Assembly: GCF_037042905.1 (NCBI RefSeq)
Contig: NW_026974140.1
Span: 11,915,001 to 11,979,000 of the forward strand
Source of the DNA: Lytechinus pictus
Lineage: Eukaryota > Echinodermata > Echinoidea > Temnopleuroida > Toxopneustidae
Direction of reading: 5' to 3'
Length of the DNA: 64,000 nucleotides
The translations under genes were made by a program, and so were the position numbers. Shown in pieces: positions 22,716-34,509 of the stretch. Position 1 is the stretch's first letter. Every line of letters begins with the position of its first letter. The notes beneath the pieces were generated by a model, which saw only the letters and a program-made list of their open reading frames with translations, had not been told where the DNA came from and made no database searches.

Positions 22716-24005
22716 TCTAATCCCCATTTCTGGGGAAAATAAAACATAATGCCCATTACATCGTGTACTAGAGGCGTATTGTTTGTGTAGAAGGAGTAAA
22801 CAAAAGAAACAAAAGAAACCCGCATGTTCAAACGTATTGCATACGCTGTGTACGTATCGGGTACGTATCAACGCATGCGAAATGGGTTCGGCTGGAGAGG
22901 TGATCTTACCCATGGAATCAATTGCCAGTCATCCACCAATAATCCACATTAAATGCAATATCGATTCGATGGACTGTAATGATCTATATCTAAGCCTTAA
23001 TTCAGTAACTTTTTCCTCACTCAATATGTACTCGATTTGTTTGAAAAACAACTTTCTTATCCATGTCATATTCTATTTTAGGTCCTGCATTTCGAATATC
23101 TCCAGCCATCAGTCGTAATACATGCATGTATGGTGCGGGTGTCGCGGGAAAGAATTTTGCACACGAAAAGCAGATCTGTAGGGTCTGTAACCCCCCTGTA
23201 ACACAAATCTTAGCATTGATTGTAGAGCAACTTTCTACGTTTGATTTTATTGACTATAATGTACCATCAATCTTAAAAATAAAGTGTATGATTAAGCGTC
23301 AACTTTTGTGTTAGGGGACCCTAATATTAGCGTCCGTGAGGATTGCGAAAGGTGGCAATTATCGGTTGTAACACGCCCCCCCCCCCCCACCATGAATACC
23401 GATCGACACCAATGGCTTGGCAGTCAAATGCAAAAATGTAAGATATGGAACTTGAACATTTTGACGTCGATGTCGCTCTTTAATATTGATCCTGTTTTGT
23501 AAGAGTAGGCATATACGGTACGAGGTGAATAAAAAAAGGCAATGGTAGAAACGGCGGAGGTAAATGGTAAATGTATATATTACATATCTTTGTTCGCTTC
23601 ACTTTGGTGGGTGCTTCGGGAAAAAAAAGGTAGAACCAATGTACTCTGTGACCTCTCAGGGTCCTTCTGCTCGTCATAATGACCACTAGTTGTAATAGGA
23701 AAATAACATTTTTAACATCTGCAATTATATCACCTCTGCTATTTTACCCTTGCCATTTTTACCCCAGCTGCTTTAACACAATGTCCTTTCTAAACTATCC
23801 TTTCTCAAAACGACTTTGCGGAAGGCAGCCTAATGAATTCATGAACGATTGTCTTTTCCATAATACCCTAAATATGAAAATTTGATAGTACTTAATAATT
23901 GACAGCGCCGCTATGGGATTGAATACTCCAATCATTCGAGAATCGCGTGATGGTGGTTCATGATCTAATTGAAGTTAATCTGGACATAATACGGGCCAGT
24001 ATGTT
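22716..24005. other. No gene seen; intron or intergenic DNA of the transporter array
   Basis: AT-rich sequence with C-tracts (about 23380) and short random frames only. It lies within the proposed long first intron of transporter copy 2. Confidence 0.4.
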
Positions 24006-24195
24006 TAACTTCCAACTAGTGGCGGATCCAGGATTTTCCAAAGGGGGGGGGGCACATTCCCCGAGGAAAATATGATAAGTAAAAAAAAAGGTTCTCACCT
24101 AAAATTTAAGGTCATTTCATCTACGAAAAAAATTGACAAGCCACCCCCCTAAAAAAATGGTCCCCGCTTTCAAAGGGGGCGGGGGCACACTTGTG
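24006..24195. mobile_element. hAT-like fragment, AGTGGCGGATCCAGG end
   Basis: agtggcggatccaggatttt followed by a G-run and gcacattcc resembles the left end of a non-autonomous hAT-like element. A purine-rich right part (caaagggggcgggggcac) ends without a clear matching terminus. Confidence 0.5.
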
Positions 24196-25411
24196 TTATA
24201 ACGGAATATTTACATTAAAATTTTTATTGTGCCTCTCCAAAGGGGGCATAAGTATATTAAACACATGCATGATTGTATGTTTTCAGTCAAACTTAGCATT
24301 TTTAACCCCAACATGGTAATAAAGAGATAGATTTTCCCCGCCTCTTCGAAGATTTATCATCGGAATATAATTATTTTCGGTTCGATTTCACGCGAAATCG
24401 ATTGAAAATGTTGATCAACAATTAAAAAGCTAATTTTGTTGTTCAATTTGATTTCTTTTGCATGCGATTAACTATATAATTGAAATACAAAATAACATTT
24501 AGATTTTTCAATTTAGATACCCTTGTACCAGCATTCAAATTCGTCGAAACATCAGTCTAATTAAAACGTGTTATGTCGTGGGAGGAAGCTACACGTATTT
24601 AATTCCACGAATTTGCTTTCATAAAGTTTTTCACCTTTTTATGCAATGTTTCGATAAGTGTTTCTGTTTTCTTATTTACATGTATACTGAACTGGGTAAA
24701 CAGTCATGATTTTATTTTTCCTTTAACATTATAATTCTATTTTAATGAGAATGGGGTGTCAAGAAAATGGAAAACACGAATTGATCCAAGAAATATGCAT
24801 AGATTTCGATATTCAAGCTGCGTGTGAGCTATATTAACAGTGTCTTTCGATCTCCTCCCATTTCTTCAGCGTCGGAGTTGGTCTTTATCTAGGTGGAAGT
24901 GGAAGTTTATTTCCTAGCATTTTGCTTTGATTACATTGAATTCAGTAAGAAACACCTATATTTTCTATTCATATGTCAGGTGGCCCCTCTCATGATCTCA
25001 GAATGTCAAATACAACCGTTGTGTAAAACTTATGAAAAAACTTGAGTATGTTGCACGAAATCGATATTCGAAGGATGGATCGACGTGTCCACCCCCCCCC
25101 CACCACCACCATCCCATTCCGCCGGATTGCCGCCCATGTCAATTAATATATGCTTTTGGCCCTATATTGAAATATCTATGAGCTTCGAGAGGACTCGTGA
25201 GCATTTAACTGATAGATCCCAATAAAAAAATCAAGAAAGAAGGTTGTATTTAATTCATTAAGTTTTATCAAACCAACAATCATGGTACCTAGTGGACGCT
25301 ACGATGTCGATCGACATCGCTTGATAATATGGCGTAACTAATCCCAGACGTATTTGCCCAGGTGTTTGAATGACCAGGAAATCGACGGACGAAACATTCC
25401 ACAGACAAGCA
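24196..25411. other. No gene seen
   Basis: AT-rich non-coding sequence with no open frame of note and no repeat I can name. Confidence 0.4.
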
Positions 25412-25930
25412 CCGGGGGGGGGGGGCACTCAGTATATAATGCATAGTGGGTATGTGCCGCGGAGGGGACCCCCATTTTTACACTCAAATTTCCGTTCCAA
25501 GGCATAGCATTTTTGTCTTATTGAGAAAAAGAAGAAAGCCGCTCCAAAACATAGCATTTTCTTCTTGTCGAGGAAAAATCCGCTCCAAAGCTTCGCATAT
25601 TTTCCGTTACGCCGTTCCGGTCGCAATTTTGGTGAAAAGCGGCCGCAGAGCGCTGTCCGACCATCGCCTCTGCGCTAGCGCGCCCGGCAGTCGTGCCGCC
25701 GGGCTAGCTGCATGCACGTTCCATAGGGATGCATACCTGATGCATAAGCACTCACACGTAGGCGACCCGTTCCAAGGACCCCCGTTTTCACAAACATTTG
25801 TAGTTCCGAAACCCGTTCCGAGGACCCTCCTTTTTACAATAAGCCCGCTCCAAGGCCCCCGTTTTCTGTCTCACCCGCGGCACATACCTACTACTTTTTT
25901 GGTCGAGTGCCCCCCCCCCCCCTCCCCGGG
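25412..25930. mobile_element. CCCGGG-ended hAT-like element, copy B
   Basis: It is collinear with copy A at 7159-7673: gcactcagtatataatgcat, gtgccgcggaggggac and the GAGTGCCCC right end. It is flanked by agacaagc(a) at 25403-25411 and 25931-25939, an 8- to 9-bp duplication. An open frame of 174 codons crosses it, but its partners in copies A and C are differently broken, so it is unlikely to be coding. Confidence 0.8.
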
Positions 25931-26044
25931 AGACAAGCACCATAAAGAAAACACACAAAAAAATGTTTAAACAAAATAGAATAGAGATGAAAAAATGAGA
26001 CACACTTCTTCAAATATACGAATATAAGTCCAGGGCTCTGCGAA

Positions 26045-26265
26045 CGATTTTTAGATGGGGGTGCTGGGTGTTTTGTTCAGGGCGTTTTCGTCAGAAAAAA
26101 ATAAGAAGACATGCCAAAACAAAAGTTTACTGCACCTAAATCCCCGTCGTTTGGGGACAGTAACCTTACCTTTTTTGCTTGTCAACCCGATTCCCATGCA
26201 GGGGATGCTGCCTATGATAAATATGAATATACATCACCCCAGCACCCCTGCTTCCCAAGGCCATG
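26045..26265. mobile_element. Small element with GGGGGTGCTGGGTG-type inverted ends
   Basis: agatgggggtgctgggtg near 26053 is inverted relative to caccccagcacccctgct near 26236. A related terminus occurs at about 12600. The interior is unrecognised. Confidence 0.45.
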
Positions 26266-27107
26266 ATAAAGTCTACAAACAATATTACGTAAGAAGATGA
26301 AATTAAGACCACAAAAGAGATTTAAAGAAAACATACGTGAATGTAAAAATGAAAAGAAAAAAATGTAAATAAAAAGGGGGAATTGAGATCACCTTATACG
26401 TTGCTTTATTTGACCGGCGTAAGTGAGAAGTTGATTGCCTACAAACCGTGATTCAACACAGGATTTCTTCCATGCTCATACTTTGCGAAATTGAATGACG
26501 GTTAATAGCTCCATGGTTGATATATTGCCAAACCGAATCAAATGAGAGGTAATTTGAATGACGATTTCGCCTTTTCGAATGATGAAAAATAGAAACGAAC
26601 ACGAAAAGTGTTCGAGTGAAATACAGGAAAAACAATGGAGAATAATCTGCTGGAATTTGAATGCTAAATAATCTAATGGAATGATATTCTGTCGAAATGG
26701 GCAGGGAAAACCTATTAAAAAAGGGGTCGACCGTCGACTGAATTTATTGTAGATGTTTACACAGTGCCAGTAAATTATGATGTAAGACTGAATTAAAAAA
26801 ACACGAATAAGATTAACAATAATATACTCAATATGTATTAAATGAATGACATTCCATAAAAAGGACTCTTATATTATATGCCAACCACGCAACACGATCT
26901 AATAAAGGGGCACTCAAATGGAGGGAGCGAAAATATTGCTATTCAAATCCTGTAAGTTTTATTTTCATGTCGGAAGGTAGCGGTACGTCAGTATAAAATT
27001 CCATTTAACCCCCCCCCCCCCCATCTCTATCTCTCATCCTTTATTTTAATGATTATTTTTTAAATAATTTATTTGTTTTGTCTTTTCTTGCAAACCATCC
27101 GGAAAGG
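26266..27107. other. No gene seen
   Basis: AT-rich DNA with a C-tract at about 27009-27022. Nothing coding is recognised. Confidence 0.4.
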
Positions 27108-27268
27108 TGCTAATTGGGTACCGGTATAGGAAACAACCGTCATTGTGGTTGGTTTAGCAATGAGGCTGCTTGAAATGCTATGAATCCAGTGACCGGGTAA
27201 TAATAATTGTGAAGCGCTTTGAACAGTCGTAGATTGATAAAGCGCTATATAAATGCCAATCATTATCT
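27108..27268 (+). repeat. 5'-truncated SINE/LINE tail
   Basis: gggtaccggta, ccgggtaataat and gaagcgctttgaac followed by agcgctatataaatgcc parallel the 3' body of the complete SINE at 62853-63130. The tRNA head is missing. Confidence 0.6.
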
Positions 27269-27937
27269 GATTATTCGATAGTATATCACAAACAAGAGAT
27301 CTTTCAATCTATTTTTTATTACGTTTTCGTCGTTTAAACTATATCCTTGAAATCTAAATCCATAATTGGGACTGGAGACCCACCCCCCCCCCAAAAAAAA
27401 ACAAATTACAAAGAGTTCTCTGATATCTTTTCCTGAACATTTCGATGAAGGTGGAAATATTTCCATATTCCAAAGGAAATGGAATGAATGACCCAGCATA
27501 TAGTGTACGTGCTATCTCTCTGAATGTTTTTGTATAGCGATGTAGCTCCACGTACGTGACCTTATGACCTGTCTTTTTGTGTTATCTTTTCATCTCTAGT
27601 AAACTATTTCTACTCTTGTTTTTTTTTTTTTTTTTTTTTTGATAAATGGTAGTAAACATTCAACTCTCGAATTCATCCTTATTTTTTATGATTTTTTAAA
27701 GTGCCACTTTAACACACGAATCTATGGGAAATGTTTTCGGGTCATGAGACCATAGCAACCGGAGCAAAAGAAATTGGTTATTTCTCACTGATGAAACCAA
27801 GTATCAACTTAGAATGCAATCATACATTACAATGAGGATGCGAGTGTGTGCGAGGGAGCGCAGCAAACAGGTAACATTTAGTTTAATCAAATGGGAGACA
27901 GAACTGAAAAAATACGTATGTTTTTCACTAGTGAAAC

Positions 27938-28539
27938 TTAAAGGGCCAGTCCACCCCCAACAAAAAGTTGATTCGAATAAAAAGAGAAAACTCCAACAAG
28001 CATAACCCTGAAAATTTCATCAAAATCGGATGTAAAATAAGAAAGTTACGACATTTTAAAGTTTCGCTTATTTTCACAAAATAGTTGCACATCCTGGTCA
28101 GTGTGCAAATGAGGAGACTGATGACGTCATACACTCACTATCTCTTTTGTATTTTGTATGATATATGAAACATTCTAATTTTCTCCTCATTGTCAAGTGA
28201 AACAACGATTAATTTCTCCCGATCATAAGGAATTAGCATTGTTTAATACTATATGGTTCAGTCAGGTTGGTTGGTCCTTATTGTCAAATCTGTAAAAAAT
28301 GAAATATTATATAATTCAAACACTAAAAAACAAACGAAATAGTGAGTGGCGACTGTCTCATTTGGATGTCACTGAGTTGTGCATAATTATCACTGTTTTG
28401 TGAAAAGTAAGCGAAATTTTGATTTGCCATAACTTTCTTATTTTACATCAGATTTTGATGAAATTTTCAGCGTTATGCTAATTTGATTTTTCTCTATTTA
28501 TTCAAATCAACATTTTTCTGGGGTGGACTTGACCTTTAA
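27938..28539. mobile_element. Inverted-repeat MITE with TTAA target duplication (family 1)
   Basis: The ends are TTAAAGGGCCAGTCCACCCC and the inverted GGGGTGGACTTGACCTTTAA, with TTAA at both junctions (27938-27941 and 28536-28539). Long subterminal inverted segments (ttgatgaaattttcag and its counterpart) make most of the 600 bp foldback. TTAA duplications are typical of piggyBac and Kolobok-type transposases, and the autonomous partner cannot be named here. Confidence 0.8.
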
Positions 28540-28895
28540 GACTTTAGTCCACCAACATGTTACAAGAGACATTTCAGACAACGGGCTCTTTGTAGTATAT
28601 GCCTAACTGCAACAGTATATCATTCGTCGGCAGGCACAGACCCTTGGTTTTCGAAAATTTTCCCATAGTGCTTAATGCAAGGTCTGTGGTAGTGAGACTA
28701 TTCACTATGTGTGACTGACAAAAACAGAGTTTGGAGCCTATAATCTTCATTCTAGACATGGTTTTGGTTAAAGTGTAAAATTCTATTCTACGCTTGCAGA
28801 CTATAGGCCTATTGCAATAAACGGGGCACATGGATGGGAGCAAAATTGATATTCAAATTAATTCAATTGGAAAATGTGTATACTATCCAAGTCCT

Positions 28896-28968
28896 TTGGA
28901 AGCGCATAGAGACGTTATTCACAATGTGTTATGCGCTATATAGAACTGACTATTATTATTATAATTTA
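28896..28968 (+). repeat. SINE/LINE 3' tail fragment with (TTA)n
   Basis: cctttggaagcgcatagag followed by tgcgctatatagaa and a short (ATT)n tail has the layout of the GCGC-hairpin tail of the SINE at 62.9 kb. Confidence 0.5.
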
Positions 28969-29340
28969 CATTTTTACTCAAAGAGAAATAAATATGGGTA
29001 AGGAATACAAAATCGGGACTGATATCATTATTAACTATAGGGTACAAACATAAGATCAAAAGGAACATTTTCACTCTAATAATAAAAGTTAGAGTACACC
29101 TACCTGATGAACCTATCGTCCAAGGAAAAAAAATCCGTTAAAATAACTCGTTAGTTTCAAGAAGAAACACGAAGTCACCCCGAGTCAAACCACTCATAAT
29201 ACTAAGGCCTATACTGCAAGGAAACCACTAAAATATATATCTATAGGCCTACTGCAAGTCCGGCTGAACCTATTCATGAAGTCAACGTCCAATGTCCACG
29301 CGATAAACTTACCATGAACTTAAAATTAATGTTTTAGAGT
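28969..29340 (-). other. Probable 5' UTR exon region of transporter copy 2
   Basis: This aligns with 10360-10760 upstream of copy 1, including ccggctgaacctatt, gaagtcaacgtccaatgtcc and the minus-strand donor at 29103-29102 (CAG then GTAGGTGT). It is the only such segment between copy 2 and copy 3, so the first intron of copy 2 would be about 9.3 kb against about 0.5 kb in copy 1. The difference is filled by the repeats and unassigned sequence listed between 20 and 29 kb. An RNA-seq junction would be needed to confirm it. Confidence 0.5.
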
Positions 29341-29717
29341 TATATTTACTCAAAGTTCGATATGGTATAAATGCCCCTGACCACAAGATAAAGAGAGAGA
29401 GAGAGAGAGGGGGGGGGGGCGAGTGTGTGTGTGTTTTGACATCGCTACCTGTATGATATTTACTACTTTCTGAAAAATAAGAAGAAAATGTATAGATGTA
29501 GTACCTTTTGGAACCGAAATATTGGTTTACTCATATAGATTTTTTGGCACACTTTATTTTAGCGTTCCACTCTTACCCGAAAGCTGTTATTCGTTTCATA
29601 ATCCTAATAAAACCCAAATTGTTTAACAAAAAAAGGGGGGATTACCATGAAAACATATTTCAAGGCAATGTAAAAAGGAGGTTTTACAATAGATCAATGA
29701 CAAAATGTACAGTAAAA

Positions 29718-30273
29718 CCATGGTAAAATAATTGCATTAACATGATTTTACCATGGTTTGGAACGCACTTTTAACCACGGTAATTTTACCAATATAATTT
29801 CATTAATGTGAACAATATCTGGTCCAATCTATTGAACTTGTAATCTATTACAATAAAACCAAGGTGTTGTCATGGTTTTACAGAAAAAGAAAACCACCAT
29901 GCTTTGACCGAAGTAAAATCAAAGTCAAAAGATTGGTTAATAATTCCCGGTTAAATCAACATAATGATCATTTTTTAATTTTATATGTATATAAGTTCAA
30001 TTCCTGGATTTAACATGATACACAGTGTATAGCGGACCGTGACCCGGAGAAGACAAAGGATTGGAGGGGCACTGTATTGTTTGTGAACAATGCTGTGCCC
30101 CCCAATGCTTTGTCTCCTCCGGGTCACGGTCCGCCACTGATGATACATTTAATTAGTAAGTAGTAATTATACATAATCATAATCATGTTAAGGTCTTCAT
30201 AAATCAAACTGTTAGTAGCATGGCTCTCCTTTTAGCAACAGTACTGGTTATGTGTAAATTTCAATTTTTCAAA
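29718..30273. repeat. Shared intergenic block X (second copy)
   Basis: It matches 12633-13723 over accatggtaaaataattgca, ccacggtaattttacc and the aattagtaagtagtaatta segment. It lacks the DR1-rich repeat and contains a 117-bp MITE. Its position just upstream of the copy 2 5' exon mirrors block X upstream of copy 1. Confidence 0.8.
30023..30139. mobile_element. 117-bp palindromic hAT-like MITE
   Basis: cggaccgtgacccgga at the left pairs with tccgggtcacggtccg at the right, inside CAGTG and CACTG ends. The flanks are a perfect 8-bp duplication, atgataca (30015-30022 and 30140-30147). Block X at 13582-13589 has a single atgataca and no insert, which proves the insertion boundaries. Confidence 0.92.
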
Positions 30274-30670
30274 AAAGTTTGGAAGTCTGAGTTTGGCCAT
30301 TGATTTCTCCCAACTACCAATTTTACACAATGCATATTTGATATAATTCAAAAGATAATTTAATTCTCTTTAAAAATTAATGATACCATGCTTGTTATGA
30401 TTATGCCATCTTGAAAAGAGCAAGATTCAAAAGTGTTGGATGAGGTCTGAATTGAAAAGCTGCAAAATGAGCAGAAATAATCATCAATGGTTAAGAAAGA
30501 ACATGATTCTTTTGTCTGTGTCAATAGAGATGAAAATCCATTTTTATCAAGCCCCTGCTTCTTCATTTTGTATGTTTTGTTGTGGTTTATGTAGTGATGG
30601 TTCTGTGAGATAACATGGTTTGAGTCCGGCGATGTTTGAAGAAGTACCCATGCATGTTTGTTTGTTTGTT
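30274..30670. other. No gene seen
   Basis: AT-rich spacer between block X and a short TIR element. The longest frame is 68 codons and low in information. Confidence 0.4.
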
Positions 30671-30830
30671 ACAGGGGCCGCGGAACGGTTTTCAAAGTGG
30701 GGAGGGGGGGGGGGCTGACCATGCAAAATATCACAATCCTATGGTCATTTTTACGTTTTTGTACACGGTTTTGTGCACGGTTTTGTACACGGTTTTGGAA
30801 AAAAAAGCCCTCACGCTTCCGCGGCCCCTG
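30671..30830. mobile_element. Short TIR element with GGGGCCGCGGAA ends
   Basis: caggggccgcggaac near 30673 is inverted as ttccgcggcccctg near 30817. Inside is a three-fold tandem of a tttgt(a/g)cacggt-like unit (30755-30800). No clean target duplication was found. Confidence 0.6.
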
Positions 30831-31736
30831 TGGTTGCTTGTGCAGAGGTGTGTTTGATTCCACATAAGAAACCGCTGAGAAATTCACTCATCACCACAGA
30901 ACTTATGAATTTTGACCTTGCCCCACATTTCAAGGCACTGCACCTCCATGTGAACCATAATCATATCATGTAGGGTATCATTTAAAAAAAAAATTAAATG
31001 ATCTATTCATTGGTATCAATCTCACATTGATATTCACTAAAACCAAAGAGGGATTATCGATCAAAGTCAGATTTCCCAACTTTTTGAGGAGTTTATATAT
31101 ATATATATACTGTATATGTATATTCTGGGCAATTATTGTAAAATTGAACAAATTTCCCTATTATTAGTTTTTTATTACCCAATTCGGACAGATTTTATCC
31201 AACAGTTGTGTGAACAATATGTTGCCCGGGGTAGGTTAAGAGTTGGGCATTTTTTGCCCAACTATTTCACTTCATTTCGTTTATTTCCATTTTCAACAAT
31301 TACAGTTTGTTTTGTACATTTTGACATATAGATAACAAAACATGTTTCAAGTATCCCTGTACAAAAATTACATTCAAGATTATTACATATCAGGTTGGAA
31401 ATGGAGGAGGCTGTTAAAAAGCGGAGCTTGTAGAGTGCAGCCTCCTAATAAATATTCTTGTTACATAGCATATAAAATCAAAATAACAACTTGAGCATCA
31501 ACCAGTTTAAGTTTATTTTAAGAATGCACCGTACCACTTCCAAATAGGGGTGCACACAAAACTTTGGTGCTTAATTATATAAATCACATAAGACATATTT
31601 TTCTGTAGTCTAAATGGAGCGTGTATACCTTTGACGTTTAAATTTAAACGATAAATTACACGAAGAAAGCATGATGGATGCACATTAAATTTTGAGTCTA
31701 ACACATTTGCGGTTTGAATTTTAATATGTAACCTTA

Positions 31737-32963
31737 ATGACAATTACACATTTTGGTGTAATCCTTAAAGTCCGTGCAAATTCTAGGATTCGATCCATGA
31801 CGAAAACATTTTTCCCTGTTTTCTAAAAGTTTATCAACAGATGATGGATATTGGCTAATGTACAACCGAGCCTGGTCGGATCGGGCAACCATCATCTTCA
31901 TCCTCATTAAAGCCATTCAAACTTCCATGACGATTATCATTTGTTCTCTGATGTGGAGGAGCGTCGTTTAAAAAAAGTATCAACGAAGAGGAAACTAGAA
32001 AACACTCCAAAACTTATAAAGAGAACAACCCCAGTCGCTATGAAGATGGTTTTGAAAGACTTGATGCGCTCAAATAAGTGACCTAATAGGAAAAAAAGGA
32101 AACCAAATTATTCAGATATTCGGAAAATATTGAAGCTTAAACAAGACTAACAAGTAATGGCTAAACATGTGGTATTTCCTGCAATATCTGTGTGTAATCA
32201 TAATGATCGTAACATCTGATTTCATAAACTCGAATTGACACTTAAGGGTTTGAGATATCTCATTGCCCAAATCTTCCTATCAAAGAAATGTATTATAGAT
32301 GGAAAAAATTACGGTAATCACGTTTTACCCTTACTTTACAAAGCTCAAGATCTCTGTAAACGACTGAAAGACACCCCCCTTGTTTTCAACAGGTCTATTT
32401 AAAGACTTTCATTGAAAGATCCAGTTTGTCAAATTGCCTCGATACGTTTTCAATCAATTGAATTTCAGTTAAACTTCAAAGTGTTTTATGATTCGTCACT
32501 CGTCAGTAATCATTTTTTTTTGTAAACTTCTCATGCTCTGCACAGTATCTCGAAACGTTTCATCCTATAAGTCTAAGTTCGGGAAAACTTTGCTTGGTAG
32601 ATCGAACAGCCTTGATCTATCAATTACCGAGTCTTTCAATTATCTCCACACTCTCTTGCAAATCTTAGAGGTCTTGTACAGTTTCAGAGGTCATAGATTA
32701 TTGATCTCGTTGATTTTTTTCCAGAAATCATCTTAAAGCGATTTCCCAGTAGCCTTATTTTTGTAGCCTTATCTTTTAATCATGGGTGGCACCTCAGGGG
32801 GACAGGGTATACCACCTCTATACATTTTTTAAGTACTAAAAAAGAGAGGGAAAATACCTCCAAAAAGAGGGAGTGGGGATAAGAAAAAAAAGTTTATTCG
32901 ACTAACATATATTACAAAGAAATCTGCTTAAAAATACTAGATGATTTTTTGTAGTATGTGTCT
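31737..32963 (-). pseudogene. SLC16-like transporter, copy 3 (3' fragment only)
   Basis: The last coding exon is intact at 32082-31937 (acceptor CAG/G, then FERIKSFKTIFIATG and RRSSTSENK, ending TGA). It is followed upstream by about 0.88 kb of the last intron, matching copy 2. Similarity stops at about 32964, roughly 120 bp before exon 3 would begin, where an unrelated host segment starts. No exon 3, 2 or 1 is found further right. This is the truncated end of the tandem array. The exon could only be used if spliced to something foreign, which is unlikely. Confidence 0.85.
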
Positions 32964-33016
32964 TTTTTCATAATGCATGTGCGCAAGTTGCACTCTTATG
33001 ACATCACTCATACACA

Positions 33017-33609
33017 TTAAAGGAGAATGAAACCCTTGAAATCAGCTGAATCCATATCAAAGAGAAAAATCAAAAAAACATATTGTTGAAAGTTTGAGGA
33101 AGATTGAATGAATAATAAGAAAGTTATGAGCATTTGAATATTGAGATCACTAATGCCATGTAGATCCTCCCATTGGCAATGCGACCAAGATCTGTGATGT
33201 CACACACGTACAACTCCCTCATTACTTTAGTACTTATTTCACTTATATTCTCACTTTTATAGAGTCTTTCTCAAGGTGAGGTGTTCTCTTTATGAGAGGA
33301 AAAGTACAGAGGTTTCACAACATTATATCATTGATGAATCGTTTGTCATATGATGAGAAATGAGCAAAAAGAGATGTTTTGGGGTATATTTTCAGTGTCC
33401 AAAAGGGGAGAGTTGTTCATCTGTGACATCATAGATCTTGGTCGCATTGCCAATGAGAGGATCTCCATAGCATTAGTGATCTCGACATTCAAATGCTCAT
33501 AACTCTTCTATTGCTAGTCCTATTTTACTCAAACTTTTGTTGATCTTATTCTTTGATTTTTCTGCTTTCACAAAAGCTAACTTGCTCCAAGAGTTTCATT
33601 CTCCTTTAA
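33017..33609. mobile_element. Inverted-repeat MITE with TTAA target duplication (family 2), copy 1
   Basis: The ends are TTAAAGGAGAATGAAAC and the inverted GTTTCATTCTCCTTTAA; here the right inner end is modified to gagtttcattctccttt. Long subterminal arms contain agttatgagcatttgaat and atcctcccattggcaa on one side and their inversions on the other. The paralogue at 56.1 kb has a single TTAA at the equivalent point (about 56180-56183), so the insert is demonstrated. Confidence 0.88.
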
Positions 33610-33644
33610 TCCTGAGAGATCGGTCGACGATAGTGTACTCAACA

Positions 33645-34208
33645 CCCGGGGGGGGCACTCGACCAAAAAAGTGGTAGGGGTGTGCCGCGGGCGAGGCAAA
33701 AAACGGGGGCCTTGGAGCGGGCTTATCCGGGGCTTATTGTAAAAAGGAGGGTCCTCGGAACGAGCTTCGGAACTACAAATGTTTGTGAAAACGGGGGTCC
33801 TCGGAACGGATCTCCGTATCTCTGTGAGTGCGTATGCATCCCTATGGAACGGGCAATCGTGCATGACGCAGCTAGCGCGGCCTCCGCCGGGTGCGCTCTC
33901 GCTTAGGCGATGGTCGAAAAGCGCTCTACGGCCGCTTTTCACCAAAATTGCAGCTCCTTGTAGCAAATCAATGCGACCGGAACGGCGTAACGAAAAATAT
34001 GCGAAGCTTTGGAACGGATTTCTTTCTTCTTTTTTCTCGATAAGAAGGAAATGCTATGCCTTGGAGCGGCTTTCTTTGTTCTTTTTTTCTCAAAAAGACA
34101 AAAATGCTATGCCTTGGAACGGAAATTTGAGTGTAAAAATGGGGGTCCCCTCCGCGGCACATACCCACTATGCATTATATACTGAGTGCCCCCCCCCCCC
34201 GGGATCGG
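33645..34208. mobile_element. CCCGGG-ended hAT-like element, copy C (inverted)
   Basis: This is the reverse orientation of copies A and B. The target duplication actcaaca is at 33637-33644 and 34209-34216. The paralogue at 56.1 kb has one acttaaca (about 56210-56217). Five extra bases, atcgg, lie between the terminal CCCGGG (ending 34203) and the right duplication. Confidence 0.85.
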
Positions 34209-34509
34209 ACTCAACACCATAAAATAATCACACCATTTCACTTTCAGACTGATTGTAAATGTCATTTAATCGTGACAGCTTTCCTGGAATCTTAAGTATA
34301 GTTCTTCCGATTATTCATTATTCTTCAAATGGGATTCTTCATCTAAATATTTTTTTTTTTCACTTTTGCCTGTGTTAGTAGAGCGGATTAGCTCCAAAAA
34401 TCACAACAATTGTGCAAATTTTGACTAAAGCATGAAACTTTCACAAGTATTAGTATATGCCGTAAGATTTATTTTAAAGGTGGGAGGTAAATTTTAAAAT
34501 GCCATTTTC

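Noticed and set aside
25446-25970. 174-codon frame across element B
   Set aside because: The proline/histidine-rich translation reflects base composition, and the homologous regions in copies A and C do not keep it open.
31937-32082. A functional third transporter gene
   Set aside because: Only the last exon is present. Sequence homology ends before exon 3, and no other coding exons were found to the right.
33577-34222. 129- and 147-codon frames on opposite strands of element C
   Set aside because: Both run through homopolymer-rich transposon ends into flanking DNA and show no domain.
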